From positions 1 through 32,912 of the forward strand of contig JAGKTQ010000025.1 in the NCBI GenBank assembly GCA_021153325.1: a stretch of DNA of 32,912 bases, written 5' to 3'. Every line of letters starts with the position of its first letter. Positions within the stretch are counted from its first letter, which is position 1. A program made the translations under genes and the position numbers. A model generated the notes under the pieces. It was not told the origin of the DNA, searched no databases, and saw only the letters and a program-made list of their open reading frames with translations. This DNA comes from Lachnospiraceae bacterium (GTDB lineage: Bacteria > Bacillota > Clostridia > Lachnospirales > Lachnospiraceae). This document shows positions 24,905-31,955 of the stretch, in pieces.

Positions 24905-25144
24905 ATGAGATTAGATAAATATTTGAAAGTATCACGTTTAATTAAGCGTCGTACGGTTGCAAATGAAGCATGTGATGGTGGCAGAGTTATGATCAATGAC
25001 AAACCTGCAAAGGCTTCTGCAAACGTAAAAGAAGGCGATATTATTACGATTCAGTTCGGAAATAAAGAAGTAAAGGTAGAAGTTTTGAACGTACAGGAAA
25101 CGGTAAAGAAAGAAGAAGCAAAAGAGCTTTTTAGATATATATAA
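24905..25144 (+). CDS. rqcP: S4-domain RNA-binding protein RqcP (YabO)
   Basis: This 79-aa protein is almost entirely an S4 RNA-binding domain: MRLDKYLKVSRLIKRRTVANEAC, GGRVMINDKPAKAS and VKEGDIITIQFG. RqcP works with RqcH in ribosome-associated quality control, supporting alanine tailing of stalled peptides. The call over heat-shock protein Hsp15 rests on size and on the conserved place before yabP-yabQ-divIC. AAAGGA precedes the start. Confidence 0.93.
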   Translation: MRLDKYLKVSRLIKRRTVANEACDGGRVMINDKPAKASANVKEGDIITIQFGNKEVKVEVLNVQETVKKEEAKELFRYI

Positions 25145-25169
25145 TCGCTGACATTAAAGGATTCCTGTC

Positions 25170-25196
25170 ATAAATGTTCCATTCCCTTAATATATT
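25170..25196 (+). promoter_or_regulatory. Candidate sigma-E-like promoter upstream of yabP
   Basis: ATA (25170-25172, in GTCATAAA), 16 bp, then AATATATT (25189-25196) approximates ATA-N16-18-CATAnnnT with A for the first C. The yabP-yabQ genes are sigma-E dependent in Bacillus subtilis, which makes the position sensible. The match itself is modest. Confidence 0.35.
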
Positions 25197-25244
25197 CTAA
25201 ATAATGATGGATGTACATCAGATGAGAAAGGGATGGTTATTTAT

Positions 25245-25535
25245 ATGGAAGAATTTAACAGCGTAAAACAAAGAACGCATAAACTCACATTAAGCAGCAG
25301 ACGAATATGTACCATTACAGGAGTTGTGGATGTTCTTTCCTTTGATATAAGTGAAATTCTTTTGGAGACCGACCAGGGAATGCTTATGATAAAGGGAAGC
25401 GAACTGCATGTGAACCGTCTTACCTTGGAAAAAGGTGAGGTAGATGTAGAAGGTAAAATTGACAGTCTTACTTATTCAGAAGCAGGCAGCAGCCAAAGTA
25501 AAAATGAATCGCTTTTATCGAAACTATTTAAGTAG
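25245..25535 (+). CDS. yabP: Sporulation protein YabP
   Basis: This is a 96-aa beta-rich protein of the YabP family, needed in some endospore formers for sporulation. It has HKLTLSSRRICTITGVVDVLSFD, EILLETDQGMLMIKGSELHVNRL and GEVDVEGKIDSLTYS. A Ser-rich tail ends LLSKLFK. ATG 25245 is chosen with GGATGG at 8 nt; the ATG at 25233 overlaps the ribosome site. yabQ follows after 9 nt. Confidence 0.93.
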   Translation: MEEFNSVKQRTHKLTLSSRRICTITGVVDVLSFDISEILLETDQGMLMIKGSELHVNRLTLEKGEVDVEGKIDSLTYSEAGSSQSKNESLLSKLFK

Positions 25536-25544
25536 GAAGTAAAG

Positions 25545-26033
25545 ATGAGTCCACAGATTGTTGAAGAGACCTTATTTTTGTATCACTCTGTTCTTTTGGG
25601 AGTTTTTGTGGCGGTTGTCTACGATATTATCCGTATATTCCGCAGAATCGTGAAGCACAATCGTTTTTTTCTTTCTCTTGAGGATATTTTATATTGGATA
25701 TTTTGCGCGTGGGAAGTATTTTATCTTCTTTATAAAGAAAGCAGTGGTGTACTTCGTTGGTTTGCAATTTTGGGAATTGCACTTGGGATGTTTTTGTATC
25801 TTATCAGTATCAGCCGCTTTGTAGTATACTTTATTTCAAAAGTAGTTAACAAATGTCTGCATATGGTAGGCAAGGCAATTGGTATTTTATTGTTACCACT
25901 GAAAAAGGCTGCAGGCAAGGCAGGAGCGGTATCGAAAAAAACTTGCCGTTTTACAAGGAAAATCAGGCATTTTTTGAAAAAGAAGTTGACGGCGTTAAGG
26001 AAAATGCTTAAAATAATATTATGTAAACATTAA
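25545..26033 (+). CDS. yabQ: Spore cortex biosynthesis protein YabQ
   Basis: This 162-aa membrane protein acts in cortex formation at the forespore outer membrane. Hydrophobic segments lie at about residues 9-28, 45-62 and 68-98, with the family motif GVFVAVVYDIIRIFRRI and LEDILYWIFCAWEVFYLLY. The C-terminal about 45 residues are strongly basic and variable in the family. It starts 9 nt after yabP and precedes divIC. Confidence 0.93.
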   Translation: MSPQIVEETLFLYHSVLLGVFVAVVYDIIRIFRRIVKHNRFFLSLEDILYWIFCAWEVFYLLYKESSGVLRWFAILGIALGMFLYLISISRFVVYFISKVVNKCLHMVGKAIGILLLPLKKAAGKAGAVSKKTCRFTRKIRHFLKKKLTALRKMLKIILCKH

Positions 26034-26073
26034 TGGTGTTTTACACAGAGTAAAAGTTTGGGAGAGGTCAAAT

Positions 26074-26391
26074 ATGACAAGACAAAGAATGACATATAGG
26101 AAAAGACGACAAAACCGGCAAAATCGTTTTGGTATGTTTCTTACTGGTGTTGTCGTATTAATGCTCGTTGTAGTTGTTGCGATCAGAAGTAATACTTTGA
26201 GAGAAAAACGTGATATGTATGCTCAAAGAGAAGCAGAACTTACACAGCAGATAGAAGAAGAAAAGGCTCGTACAGAAGAAATAGAAGAATTTGAAAAATA
26301 TACACAGACCAAAAAGTACGCGGAGGAAGTTGCCAAGGACAAGCTGGGACTTGTGTATGAAGGCGAGATCATATTTAAAGAAGAAGATTAG
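26074..26391 (+). CDS. divIC: Septum formation initiator DivIC (FtsB family)
   Basis: This is a 105-aa bitopic division protein. A basic N-terminus (RKRRQNRQNR) is followed by one membrane helix (about residues 19-42) and an extracytoplasmic coiled coil (about 45-80, rich in Glu/Gln), ending KYAEEVAKDKLGLVYEGEIIFKEE, the conserved FtsB/DivIC tail. In the family it works with FtsL and DivIB in the divisome. GGGAGAGG is the ribosome site. A terminator begins 2 nt after its stop. Confidence 0.95.
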   Translation: MTRQRMTYRKRRQNRQNRFGMFLTGVVVLMLVVVVAIRSNTLREKRDMYAQREAELTQQIEEEKARTEEIEEFEKYTQTKKYAEEVAKDKLGLVYEGEIIFKEED

Positions 26392-26392
26392 T

Positions 26393-26426
26393 AGAGTTCA
26401 CTACGATAGTGGTGAACTCTTTTTTT
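26393..26426 (+). terminator. Terminator after divIC
   Basis: AGAGTTCACTAC and GTGGTGAACTCT form a 12-bp stem (one G-T) with a GATA loop and a T tract, closing the HU-to-divIC series. Confidence 0.92.
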
Positions 26427-26438
26427 GTCTGCGAAGAG

Positions 26439-26504
26439 TGTCGTAAGAAACAGGATTAATCAGGTGCGTTTTTGACAAAAAGTAAATCGGACATCTTATA
26501 TAAT
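26439..26504 (+). promoter_or_regulatory. spoIIE promoter with 21-bp spacer and possible 0A boxes
   Basis: A perfect TTGACA (26472-26477) and a perfect TATAAT (26499-26504) are 21 bp apart. Long spacers of this kind typify Spo0A-activated sigma-A promoters of spoIIE and spoIIG in Bacillus. TGTCGTA (26439-26445) and the reverse of TTTGACA (26471-26477, reads TGTCAAA) each differ by one base from the 0A box TGTCGAA; the second overlaps the -35 as in those promoters. Confidence 0.6.
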
Positions 26505-26534
26505 AGATTGAAAAATCAATCATAGGAGGCAGTT

Positions 26535-27731
26535 ATGCGCAGACAGAAATCATTTACAAATATAGAGAAAAAACAAAAACTTCTTCCTGATTACGGCAGA
26601 AGCAGATTGCTGACATACGCGGATTCTTTCAGAGAACTGGCAGAAACATTTGAAGAGATGCCAGAAAAAGAGACAGATGCAGTATGGGACAGGCAGGAAA
26701 TGCTTTGGAAAAAGAAATTGAGGGACAATTGTGGATTAATGGCGGGGCAGCTGAATGAGGTCGCAAATATTATGGAAGAGGTAGCAGAGGAATCCTTCTG
26801 TTTTGAAGCTTTGGGCGAGAAAAAGACAAAAGCAGTTGTCCAAAGTCTTATGGAAGATGGCATTCAGGTACAGGAGTTGTATAGAATTCAAAATAGAGAT
26901 GGGTTTTCTGAATATATTTTACTGGCACGTAAAAGCGGGAAAAAGGAAAAGAATGTGCAGGAGGCAGCAGATATTTTATCAGTTACATTGAATTGTAGAC
27001 TTATGCCTTCAGACGGCTGTCCTATGCTGCTTTCTGACACGTATAAAATGTTTCGTTTTACCGAGGAAGCCAAATTTCATGTGTTGACAGGAACCGCCAT
27101 TGCAGTAAAAGAAAATGAAGAAGTATCGGGAGATAATTATTCTATTTATCAGACAGACAGGGGAAAGCTTACTATGCTTTTGTCTGATGGAATGGGTTCT
27201 GGTAAAAAAGCAAATGAAGACAGCAGGGTAGTTGTTGAGCTGATGGAAAAGCTTTTAGAAACAGGATTCCGACCGGAAATGGCAGTACAAATGATCAACA
27301 GCTCGATTTTAGTCGGCGGAGGAGAACAGAATATGTCCTCTCTGGATATGTGTCAGATCGATCTGCGGACAGGGATAGGGGAAATGATCAAAGTAGGTGG
27401 AGCCAGTACTTATATTAAGCGTGCACATTTAGTGGAACAGATTTCGGCAAGAAACCTTCCTCTTGGAATTTTTCGGGAAATAGAGAGCGAACCTGTTATC
27501 AGACAGCTTATGGATGGAGACTATATTTTTATGCTGTCGGATGGAATCAGTGACGGCTTGGCAGAGGGGATTGGTGAAGAAGCGTTATCAGAGATCATTA
27601 GTCGTATGAGTCTGGAAAATCCAAAAGAAATGGCAAATTACATTTTAAATTATGTGATACGGGAGAGCAAAGGCAGAATCCGCGATGATATGACTGTGAT
27701 CGTAGTAGGACTTTGGGAAAATATGTGTTGA
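26535..27731 (+). CDS. spoIIE: SpoIIE-type PP2C phosphatase lacking the membrane domain
   Basis: SpoIIE dephosphorylates SpoIIAA to activate sigma-F in the forespore. This 398-aa protein has a helical regulatory region (about residues 25-150) and a PPM/PP2C phosphatase domain. Its metal-site motifs are intact: SGDNYS, LSDGMGSGKKA (D218), LSDGISDG (D336) and RDDMTVI (D384-D385). Bacillus SpoIIE is about 830 aa with ten N-terminal membrane helices; none are present here, nor is there room upstream between the divIC terminator and this gene. AGGAGGC precedes ATG 26535. The promoter above and its place before tilS-hpt-ftsH support spoIIE orthology. Confidence 0.88.
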   Translation: MRRQKSFTNIEKKQKLLPDYGRSRLLTYADSFRELAETFEEMPEKETDAVWDRQEMLWKKKLRDNCGLMAGQLNEVANIMEEVAEESFCFEALGEKKTKAVVQSLMEDGIQVQELYRIQNRDGFSEYILLARKSGKKEKNVQEAADILSVTLNCRLMPSDGCPMLLSDTYKMFRFTEEAKFHVLTGTAIAVKENEEVSGDNYSIYQTDRGKLTMLLSDGMGSGKKANEDSRVVVELMEKLLETGFRPEMAVQMINSSILVGGGEQNMSSLDMCQIDLRTGIGEMIKVGGASTYIKRAHLVEQISARNLPLGIFREIESEPVIRQLMDGDYIFMLSDGISDGLAEGIGEEALSEIISRMSLENPKEMANYILNYVIRESKGRIRDDMTVIVVGLWENMC

Positions 27732-27794
27732 TGATTGCATTTTTTTCTTAAATTTACTATATTGATAAAAGAAGTATTATAGGCAGGAGTTCTA

Positions 27795-29186
27795 ATGATA
27801 GAAAAAGTAAAAGATTACGTGGAAAAGAATAAAATGCTTACACCGGGTGATACCGTTGTGGCAGGTGTTTCAGGAGGGGCAGATTCTCTGTGCCTTCTTT
27901 TTCTGCTGAAAGAATTTGCAAAAAAGATGCCTTTACAGCTTGCAGTGGTGCACGTAAATCATGGCATAAGGAATGAAGCTGGTGAGGATGCTGCTTATGT
28001 GAAACAAATTTGTACAAAATTAGATGTGCCCTTTTTCTTAAAGGAAGTAGATGTAGAAAGTATTGCAAAAGAGCAGAGAATTTCTACTGAGGAAGCGGGT
28101 AGAAATATAAGATATGCCGCTTTTTCTGAAATATTAAATGAGCTGACTGATGGAAAAGGTGGAAAAATTGCTGTAGCGCATACAGCAAATGATAGGGCAG
28201 AAACAATGCTTTTTCATTTATTCAGAGGAACCGGACTTACCGGACTTTCAGGAATCAAACCGGTGCGTGGACAGATCGTTCGGCCGCTTCTTTGCTTGGA
28301 GAGGGCAGAAATAGAGCAGTATCTAAAGGAAAAAAACATTGCCTTTTGTATAGACCGGACGAATAACGAGGATACTTATACGAGGAACAAGATCAGACAT
28401 CATATTCTCCCATATGCAGAAGAATATGTGTGTGCAGGTACGATCAGTCATATGAACCGAACGGCGGAAATGCTTTTGGAAACAGAAGAATACTTAAAAG
28501 AACAGACCTGTGGAATTTATAAAGAAATTGCAGAAGAAACAGAAGAGGGAACTTTTTTCTGTGTGGAAAAGTTTGTTAAACAGCCTAAGCTACTTCAAAA
28601 AAGACTGTTGCTGCTTAGTGTGGAGCGGATTGCAGCAGGACGCAGAGATATTGGTTCTGTTCATATAGAAGATATACTATCCTTATTTTATAAGGCAGGG
28701 AATAAAGAACAGAGGCTTCCTTATGGAATCATAGCAAGGCGAGAGTTTGACAGAGTTTTTATTGGAGTACAGACAAGCGAAGAAGAGAAATCCAAGTTTG
28801 ATGAAATATCGGTTTTCGTACCTGGTGAGATAGAAATTGATGGGGTAGGAGTGTTTGAATTTCAGCTTTTTGAATATGATAAAAGTAAAATTATTCCTGA
28901 AAAAACATATACGAAATGGTTTGATTATGATAAAATAGAAAAATCTTTGGTGTTACGAACGAGACAGACAGGTGACTATTTGACAATTAATCAGGCATTA
29001 TCTCAGAAAACCTTAAAGAAGTATTTTATAGAAGAAAAAATTCCGAAAAATCAAAGAGAAAAAATTTATGTATTGGCAGATGGCAGCCATATTGTCTGGA
29101 TACCAGGTCTACGAATAAGCCAATATTATAAAATAGGTTCCGAAACGAAGAAAGTTTTACAAGTACATTTCAGAGGAGGTCATTAA
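27795..29186 (+). CDS. tilS: tRNA(Ile)-lysidine synthetase
   Basis: This 463-aa enzyme converts C34 of tRNA-Ile(CAU) to lysidine so that it reads AUA. The ATP PP-loop is SGGADS at residues 26-31. HVNHGIRNEAGEDAAYV, HTANDRAETMLFHLFRGTGLTGLSGI and RPLLCLERAEIEQYL are standard TilS segments, and a C-terminal substrate-binding domain ends near IVWIPGLRISQYYKI. CAGGAG precedes the ATG. hpt starts at the base after its stop, so the two are coupled. Confidence 0.97.
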   Translation: MIEKVKDYVEKNKMLTPGDTVVAGVSGGADSLCLLFLLKEFAKKMPLQLAVVHVNHGIRNEAGEDAAYVKQICTKLDVPFFLKEVDVESIAKEQRISTEEAGRNIRYAAFSEILNELTDGKGGKIAVAHTANDRAETMLFHLFRGTGLTGLSGIKPVRGQIVRPLLCLERAEIEQYLKEKNIAFCIDRTNNEDTYTRNKIRHHILPYAEEYVCAGTISHMNRTAEMLLETEEYLKEQTCGIYKEIAEETEEGTFFCVEKFVKQPKLLQKRLLLLSVERIAAGRRDIGSVHIEDILSLFYKAGNKEQRLPYGIIARREFDRVFIGVQTSEEEKSKFDEISVFVPGEIEIDGVGVFEFQLFEYDKSKIIPEKTYTKWFDYDKIEKSLVLRTRQTGDYLTINQALSQKTLKKYFIEEKIPKNQREKIYVLADGSHIVWIPGLRISQYYKIGSETKKVLQVHFRGGH

Positions 29187-29711
29187 ATGGCAGAGCATAT
29201 CAAAGTTCTATTATCAGAAGAGGAAGTAGATAAGAGGATTAAAGAAATCGGTGAGCAGATCAGTAAGGATTATGCTGGCAAACAAGTTCATCTTGTATGT
29301 GTATTAAAGGGTGGCAGTTTCTTTATGTGTGAGCTTGCAAAACGTATAACGATACCGGTATCTTTTGATTTTATGTCTGTGTCCAGTTATGGAAGTGAGA
29401 CAAAATCAAGTGGAGTAGTAAAAATCGTAAAAGATTTGGATGAGCCGCTTGAAGGAAAAGAAGTCCTTATTATTGAAGATATCGTAGATTCCGGACGTAC
29501 ACTCAGCTATCTTCTTGAGATTTTGCAGAACAGAGGACCAAAGAGCTTACGCCTTTGTACTTTATTAGATAAACCAGATAGAAGAGTGGCAAACGTGAAA
29601 GTAGATTACACAGGGTTTGAAATTCCAGATGAATTTGTGGTAGGATACGGTTTGGACTATGACCAAAGATATAGAAATCTTCCATATATCGGTGTGGTTG
29701 AATTTGACTAA
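29187..29711 (+). CDS. hpt: Hypoxanthine phosphoribosyltransferase
   Basis: This 174-aa salvage enzyme makes IMP or GMP from the base and PRPP. The PRPP motif is VLIIEDIVDSGRT (residues 93-105). VCVLKGGSFFMCELAKRI provides the PPi loop, and DYTGFEIPDEFVVGYGLDYDQRYRNLPYIG is the conserved C-terminal base-binding region. GAGGAGG is inside the end of tilS. The tilS-hpt-ftsH order is conserved in Firmicutes. Confidence 0.98.
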   Translation: MAEHIKVLLSEEEVDKRIKEIGEQISKDYAGKQVHLVCVLKGGSFFMCELAKRITIPVSFDFMSVSSYGSETKSSGVVKIVKDLDEPLEGKEVLIIEDIVDSGRTLSYLLEILQNRGPKSLRLCTLLDKPDRRVANVKVDYTGFEIPDEFVVGYGLDYDQRYRNLPYIGVVEFD

Positions 29712-29752
29712 ACTAAATCTGTCAGAAAAAGACAGAGAGGAAGGAGATAGAT

Positions 29753-31621
29753 TTGAATAAGAGCGGTAAAGGTTTTAACGTATATTTTGTAGCGATTATC
29801 GGACTTTTACTTCTGACAGTTTGGATAGGAACATTTCAGAATCAAAGTGATGATTATACAAAACAGGAACTGGCGACAGACTTAGAAAATGAGCGAATTG
29901 CCTCTGTTGTTATTCAGCCAAATGAAGCGGGAGAAACCGGTTCAGTTCAGGTTGAATTTAAAGATGGCGATGAAAAGATATTGTATGTTACAGATGTAAG
30001 CCAGATTGAAAGTATGGTACAGGAATATGATATTGATCCGATTGTAAGAGATATTCCGAGAGAAAGCTGGTTTTTAACATATATGCTGCCGGTACTTGTC
30101 GTACTGATCGCAGGAGTTTTCATTTTTGTATTGATCAATTCTCAAAGTTCTGCTGGCAATTCAAGTGGAAAAATGATGAATTTCGGAAAAAGCCGGGCAA
30201 AACTTTCCATAGGAAATGGAAAGATCGGGTTGAAAGATGTAGCTGGTTTAAAGGAAGAAAAAGAAGAGCTGGAAGAGATCATTGAATTTCTGAAAGAACC
30301 GGCTAAATTTACAAAAGTGGGAGCCAGAATCCCAAAAGGTGTTTTATTGGAAGGTGCTCCGGGTACTGGTAAGACTTTGCTTGCCAAAGCAGTTGCGGGA
30401 GAAGCAAATGTACCATTTTTCAGTATTTCCGGTTCTGATTTTGTAGAAATGTTTGTTGGTGTAGGTGCTTCCAGAGTTAGAGATTTGTTTGCAGAAGCAA
30501 AGAAAAATGCACCTTGTATTATTTTCATTGATGAAATCGATGCTGTTGCTAGAAGACGTGGAACCGGTATGGGCGGAGGCCACGATGAAAGAGAACAGAC
30601 TTTGAATCAGTTGCTTGTTGAAATGGATGGTTTCGGAGTAAATGAAGGCATCATTGTTATGGCAGCAACGAACCGTGTGGATATTTTGGACCCGGCTATT
30701 TTGCGTCCGGGACGTTTCGATAGAAAAATTACAGTAACTCCACCAGATGTAGGCGGAAGAGAAGAAATCTTAAAGGTTCATGCAAGGAATAAACCTCTTG
30801 GTGATGATGTGAACTTAGAACAGGTAGCGCAGACAACAGCAGGCTTTACTGGGGCTGATCTGGAAAATCTCTTAAATGAAGCAGCCATTACTGCAGCTAT
30901 GGAAAACCGTGCTTATGTAAAGCAGGAAGACATTAAGAGTGCTTTTATCAAGGTCGGAATCGGTGCGGAGAAAAAGAGCCGTATTATATCAGAAAAAGAG
31001 AAGAAAATTACAGCGTATCACGAAGCAGGTCATGCTATTTTATTCCATGTTCTGCCGGATGTGGGACCAGTCTACACGGTATCTATCATTCCTACCGGAC
31101 TGGGTGCAGCAGGTTACACAATGCCGCTTCCTGAAAAAGATGAGATGTTCCTTACAAAAGGAAAAATGTTGCAGGATATTATGGTGTCTCTTGGTGGACG
31201 TATTGCGGAAGAGATCATTTTTGATGATATTACAACAGGAGCTTCCAGTGATATTAAAAAGGCAACAAAGGAAGCAAGGCGAATGGTTACACGCTACGGT
31301 ATGTCTAACAACATCGGTGTAGTAAATTATGACGATGATGATGATGAAGTATTTATCGGACGTGACCTTGCTCATACAAGAAGCTACAGTGAATCTGTTG
31401 CCGGTGAAATTGATAAAGAAGTAAAAACCATTATTGATGACTGCTATAAAAAAGCGAAGGCAATTATTATGGAGCATGAAGATGTGCTTCACAAATGTGC
31501 AGATCTCCTCTTAAAGAAAGAAAAGATTACAAGAGATGAATTTGAAGCATTATTTAAAAAGCCTGAGCAGCCAGAGGATTTCTTTAAAGACAGTTATACA
31601 CAGACAATTGAGAATATATAA
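29753..31621 (+). CDS. ftsH: ATP-dependent zinc metalloprotease FtsH
   Basis: This 622-aa membrane AAA+ protease degrades membrane and regulatory proteins. Membrane helices lie at about residues 9-27 and 108-128 around an extracytoplasmic domain. Walker A is GAPGTGKT (201-208), Walker B IIFIDEID (256-263), the second region of homology has NRVDILDPAILRPGRFDR, and the zinc site is HEAGH (423-427). A run of five Asp (NYDDDDDE) lies in the peptidase domain. The start is TTG 29753, with AAGGAGA at 5 nt. It ends the spoIIE-tilS-hpt-ftsH block. Confidence 0.98.
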   Translation: MNKSGKGFNVYFVAIIGLLLLTVWIGTFQNQSDDYTKQELATDLENERIASVVIQPNEAGETGSVQVEFKDGDEKILYVTDVSQIESMVQEYDIDPIVRDIPRESWFLTYMLPVLVVLIAGVFIFVLINSQSSAGNSSGKMMNFGKSRAKLSIGNGKIGLKDVAGLKEEKEELEEIIEFLKEPAKFTKVGARIPKGVLLEGAPGTGKTLLAKAVAGEANVPFFSISGSDFVEMFVGVGASRVRDLFAEAKKNAPCIIFIDEIDAVARRRGTGMGGGHDEREQTLNQLLVEMDGFGVNEGIIVMAATNRVDILDPAILRPGRFDRKITVTPPDVGGREEILKVHARNKPLGDDVNLEQVAQTTAGFTGADLENLLNEAAITAAMENRAYVKQEDIKSAFIKVGIGAEKKSRIISEKEKKITAYHEAGHAILFHVLPDVGPVYTVSIIPTGLGAAGYTMPLPEKDEMFLTKGKMLQDIMVSLGGRIAEEIIFDDITTGASSDIKKATKEARRMVTRYGMSNNIGVVNYDDDDDEVFIGRDLAHTRSYSESVAGEIDKEVKTIIDDCYKKAKAIIMEHEDVLHKCADLLLKKEKITRDEFEALFKKPEQPEDFFKDSYTQTIENI

Positions 31622-31745
31622 GAGTAATCCACAGCGGATATATTTTAAGAATTTGGTATTTGTATAATTTCAACAAAAGGATTTTGTGCAAAATTAATAA
31701 AAAGATGGATATGTTTTTGTAATATTTGTGAAATCTTGGTATTGT
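31622..31745. other. Gene-free stretch after ftsH
   Basis: No gene or terminator was found in this AT-rich sequence. TAATCCACA near 31624 is one base from a DnaA box but isolated, so not called. Confidence 0.5.
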
Positions 31746-31773
31746 TTGAAATATGGGAGCATGCTATTATAAT
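31746..31773 (+). promoter_or_regulatory. Promoter of the candidate small RNA
   Basis: TTGAAA, 16 bp, then a perfect TATAAT (31768-31773). No coding sequence follows before the terminator at 31841. Confidence 0.7.
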
Positions 31774-31779
31774 ACTCGT

Positions 31780-31874
31780 AACCCCCCCAATACATTATAT
31801 AGTTTTTTGCTATACCCCATAAGAAAGAAATACCTTCTCTAAAAAAGACAGCAGATCGAAAGGCTGTCTTTTTT
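31780..31874 (+). ncRNA. Candidate small RNA with C7 motif
   Basis: A sigma-A promoter and a strong terminator about 70 nt past the expected start enclose about 95 nt without an open frame. The RNA would carry a seven-C run at 31782-31788 (AACCCCCCCAATAC), a weak TATAG/CTATA hairpin with a T-rich loop, a second C cluster (ATACCCCAT, about 31812-31820) and the terminator stem. C-rich single-stranded motifs are used by several Firmicute small RNAs to pair with Shine-Dalgarno sites. No Rfam family was recognised. A leader of the GH13 gene is less likely, because a terminator and a separate promoter lie between. Confidence 0.55.
31841..31874. terminator. Terminator of the candidate small RNA
   Basis: AAAAAAGACAGC and GCTGTCTTTTTT form a perfect 12-bp stem with a 10-nt loop. 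The A and T tracts make it usable on both strands. Confidence 0.9.
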
Positions 31875-31899
31875 ACTGTTCATGGATGATATTTTTTTA

Positions 31900-31928
31900 T
31901 TGAATATCCATATTATATATTATAGAAT
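31900..31928 (+). promoter_or_regulatory. Putative promoter of the GH13 gene
   Basis: TTGAAT and TAGAAT (5 of 6 to the -10 consensus) are 17 bp apart, 27 nt before the GH13 start. A 6-bp inverted repeat, ATGGAT (31882-31887) and ATCCAT (31906-31911), flanks the -35 and could be an operator. Confidence 0.5.
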
Positions 31929-31955
31929 AGCTAATGAAAGGAAAATGGAAGTGCT

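Noticed and set aside
31040..31492. 150-codon minus-strand frame inside ftsH
   Set aside because: It is antisense to the well-conserved FtsH peptidase region, with no start signal.
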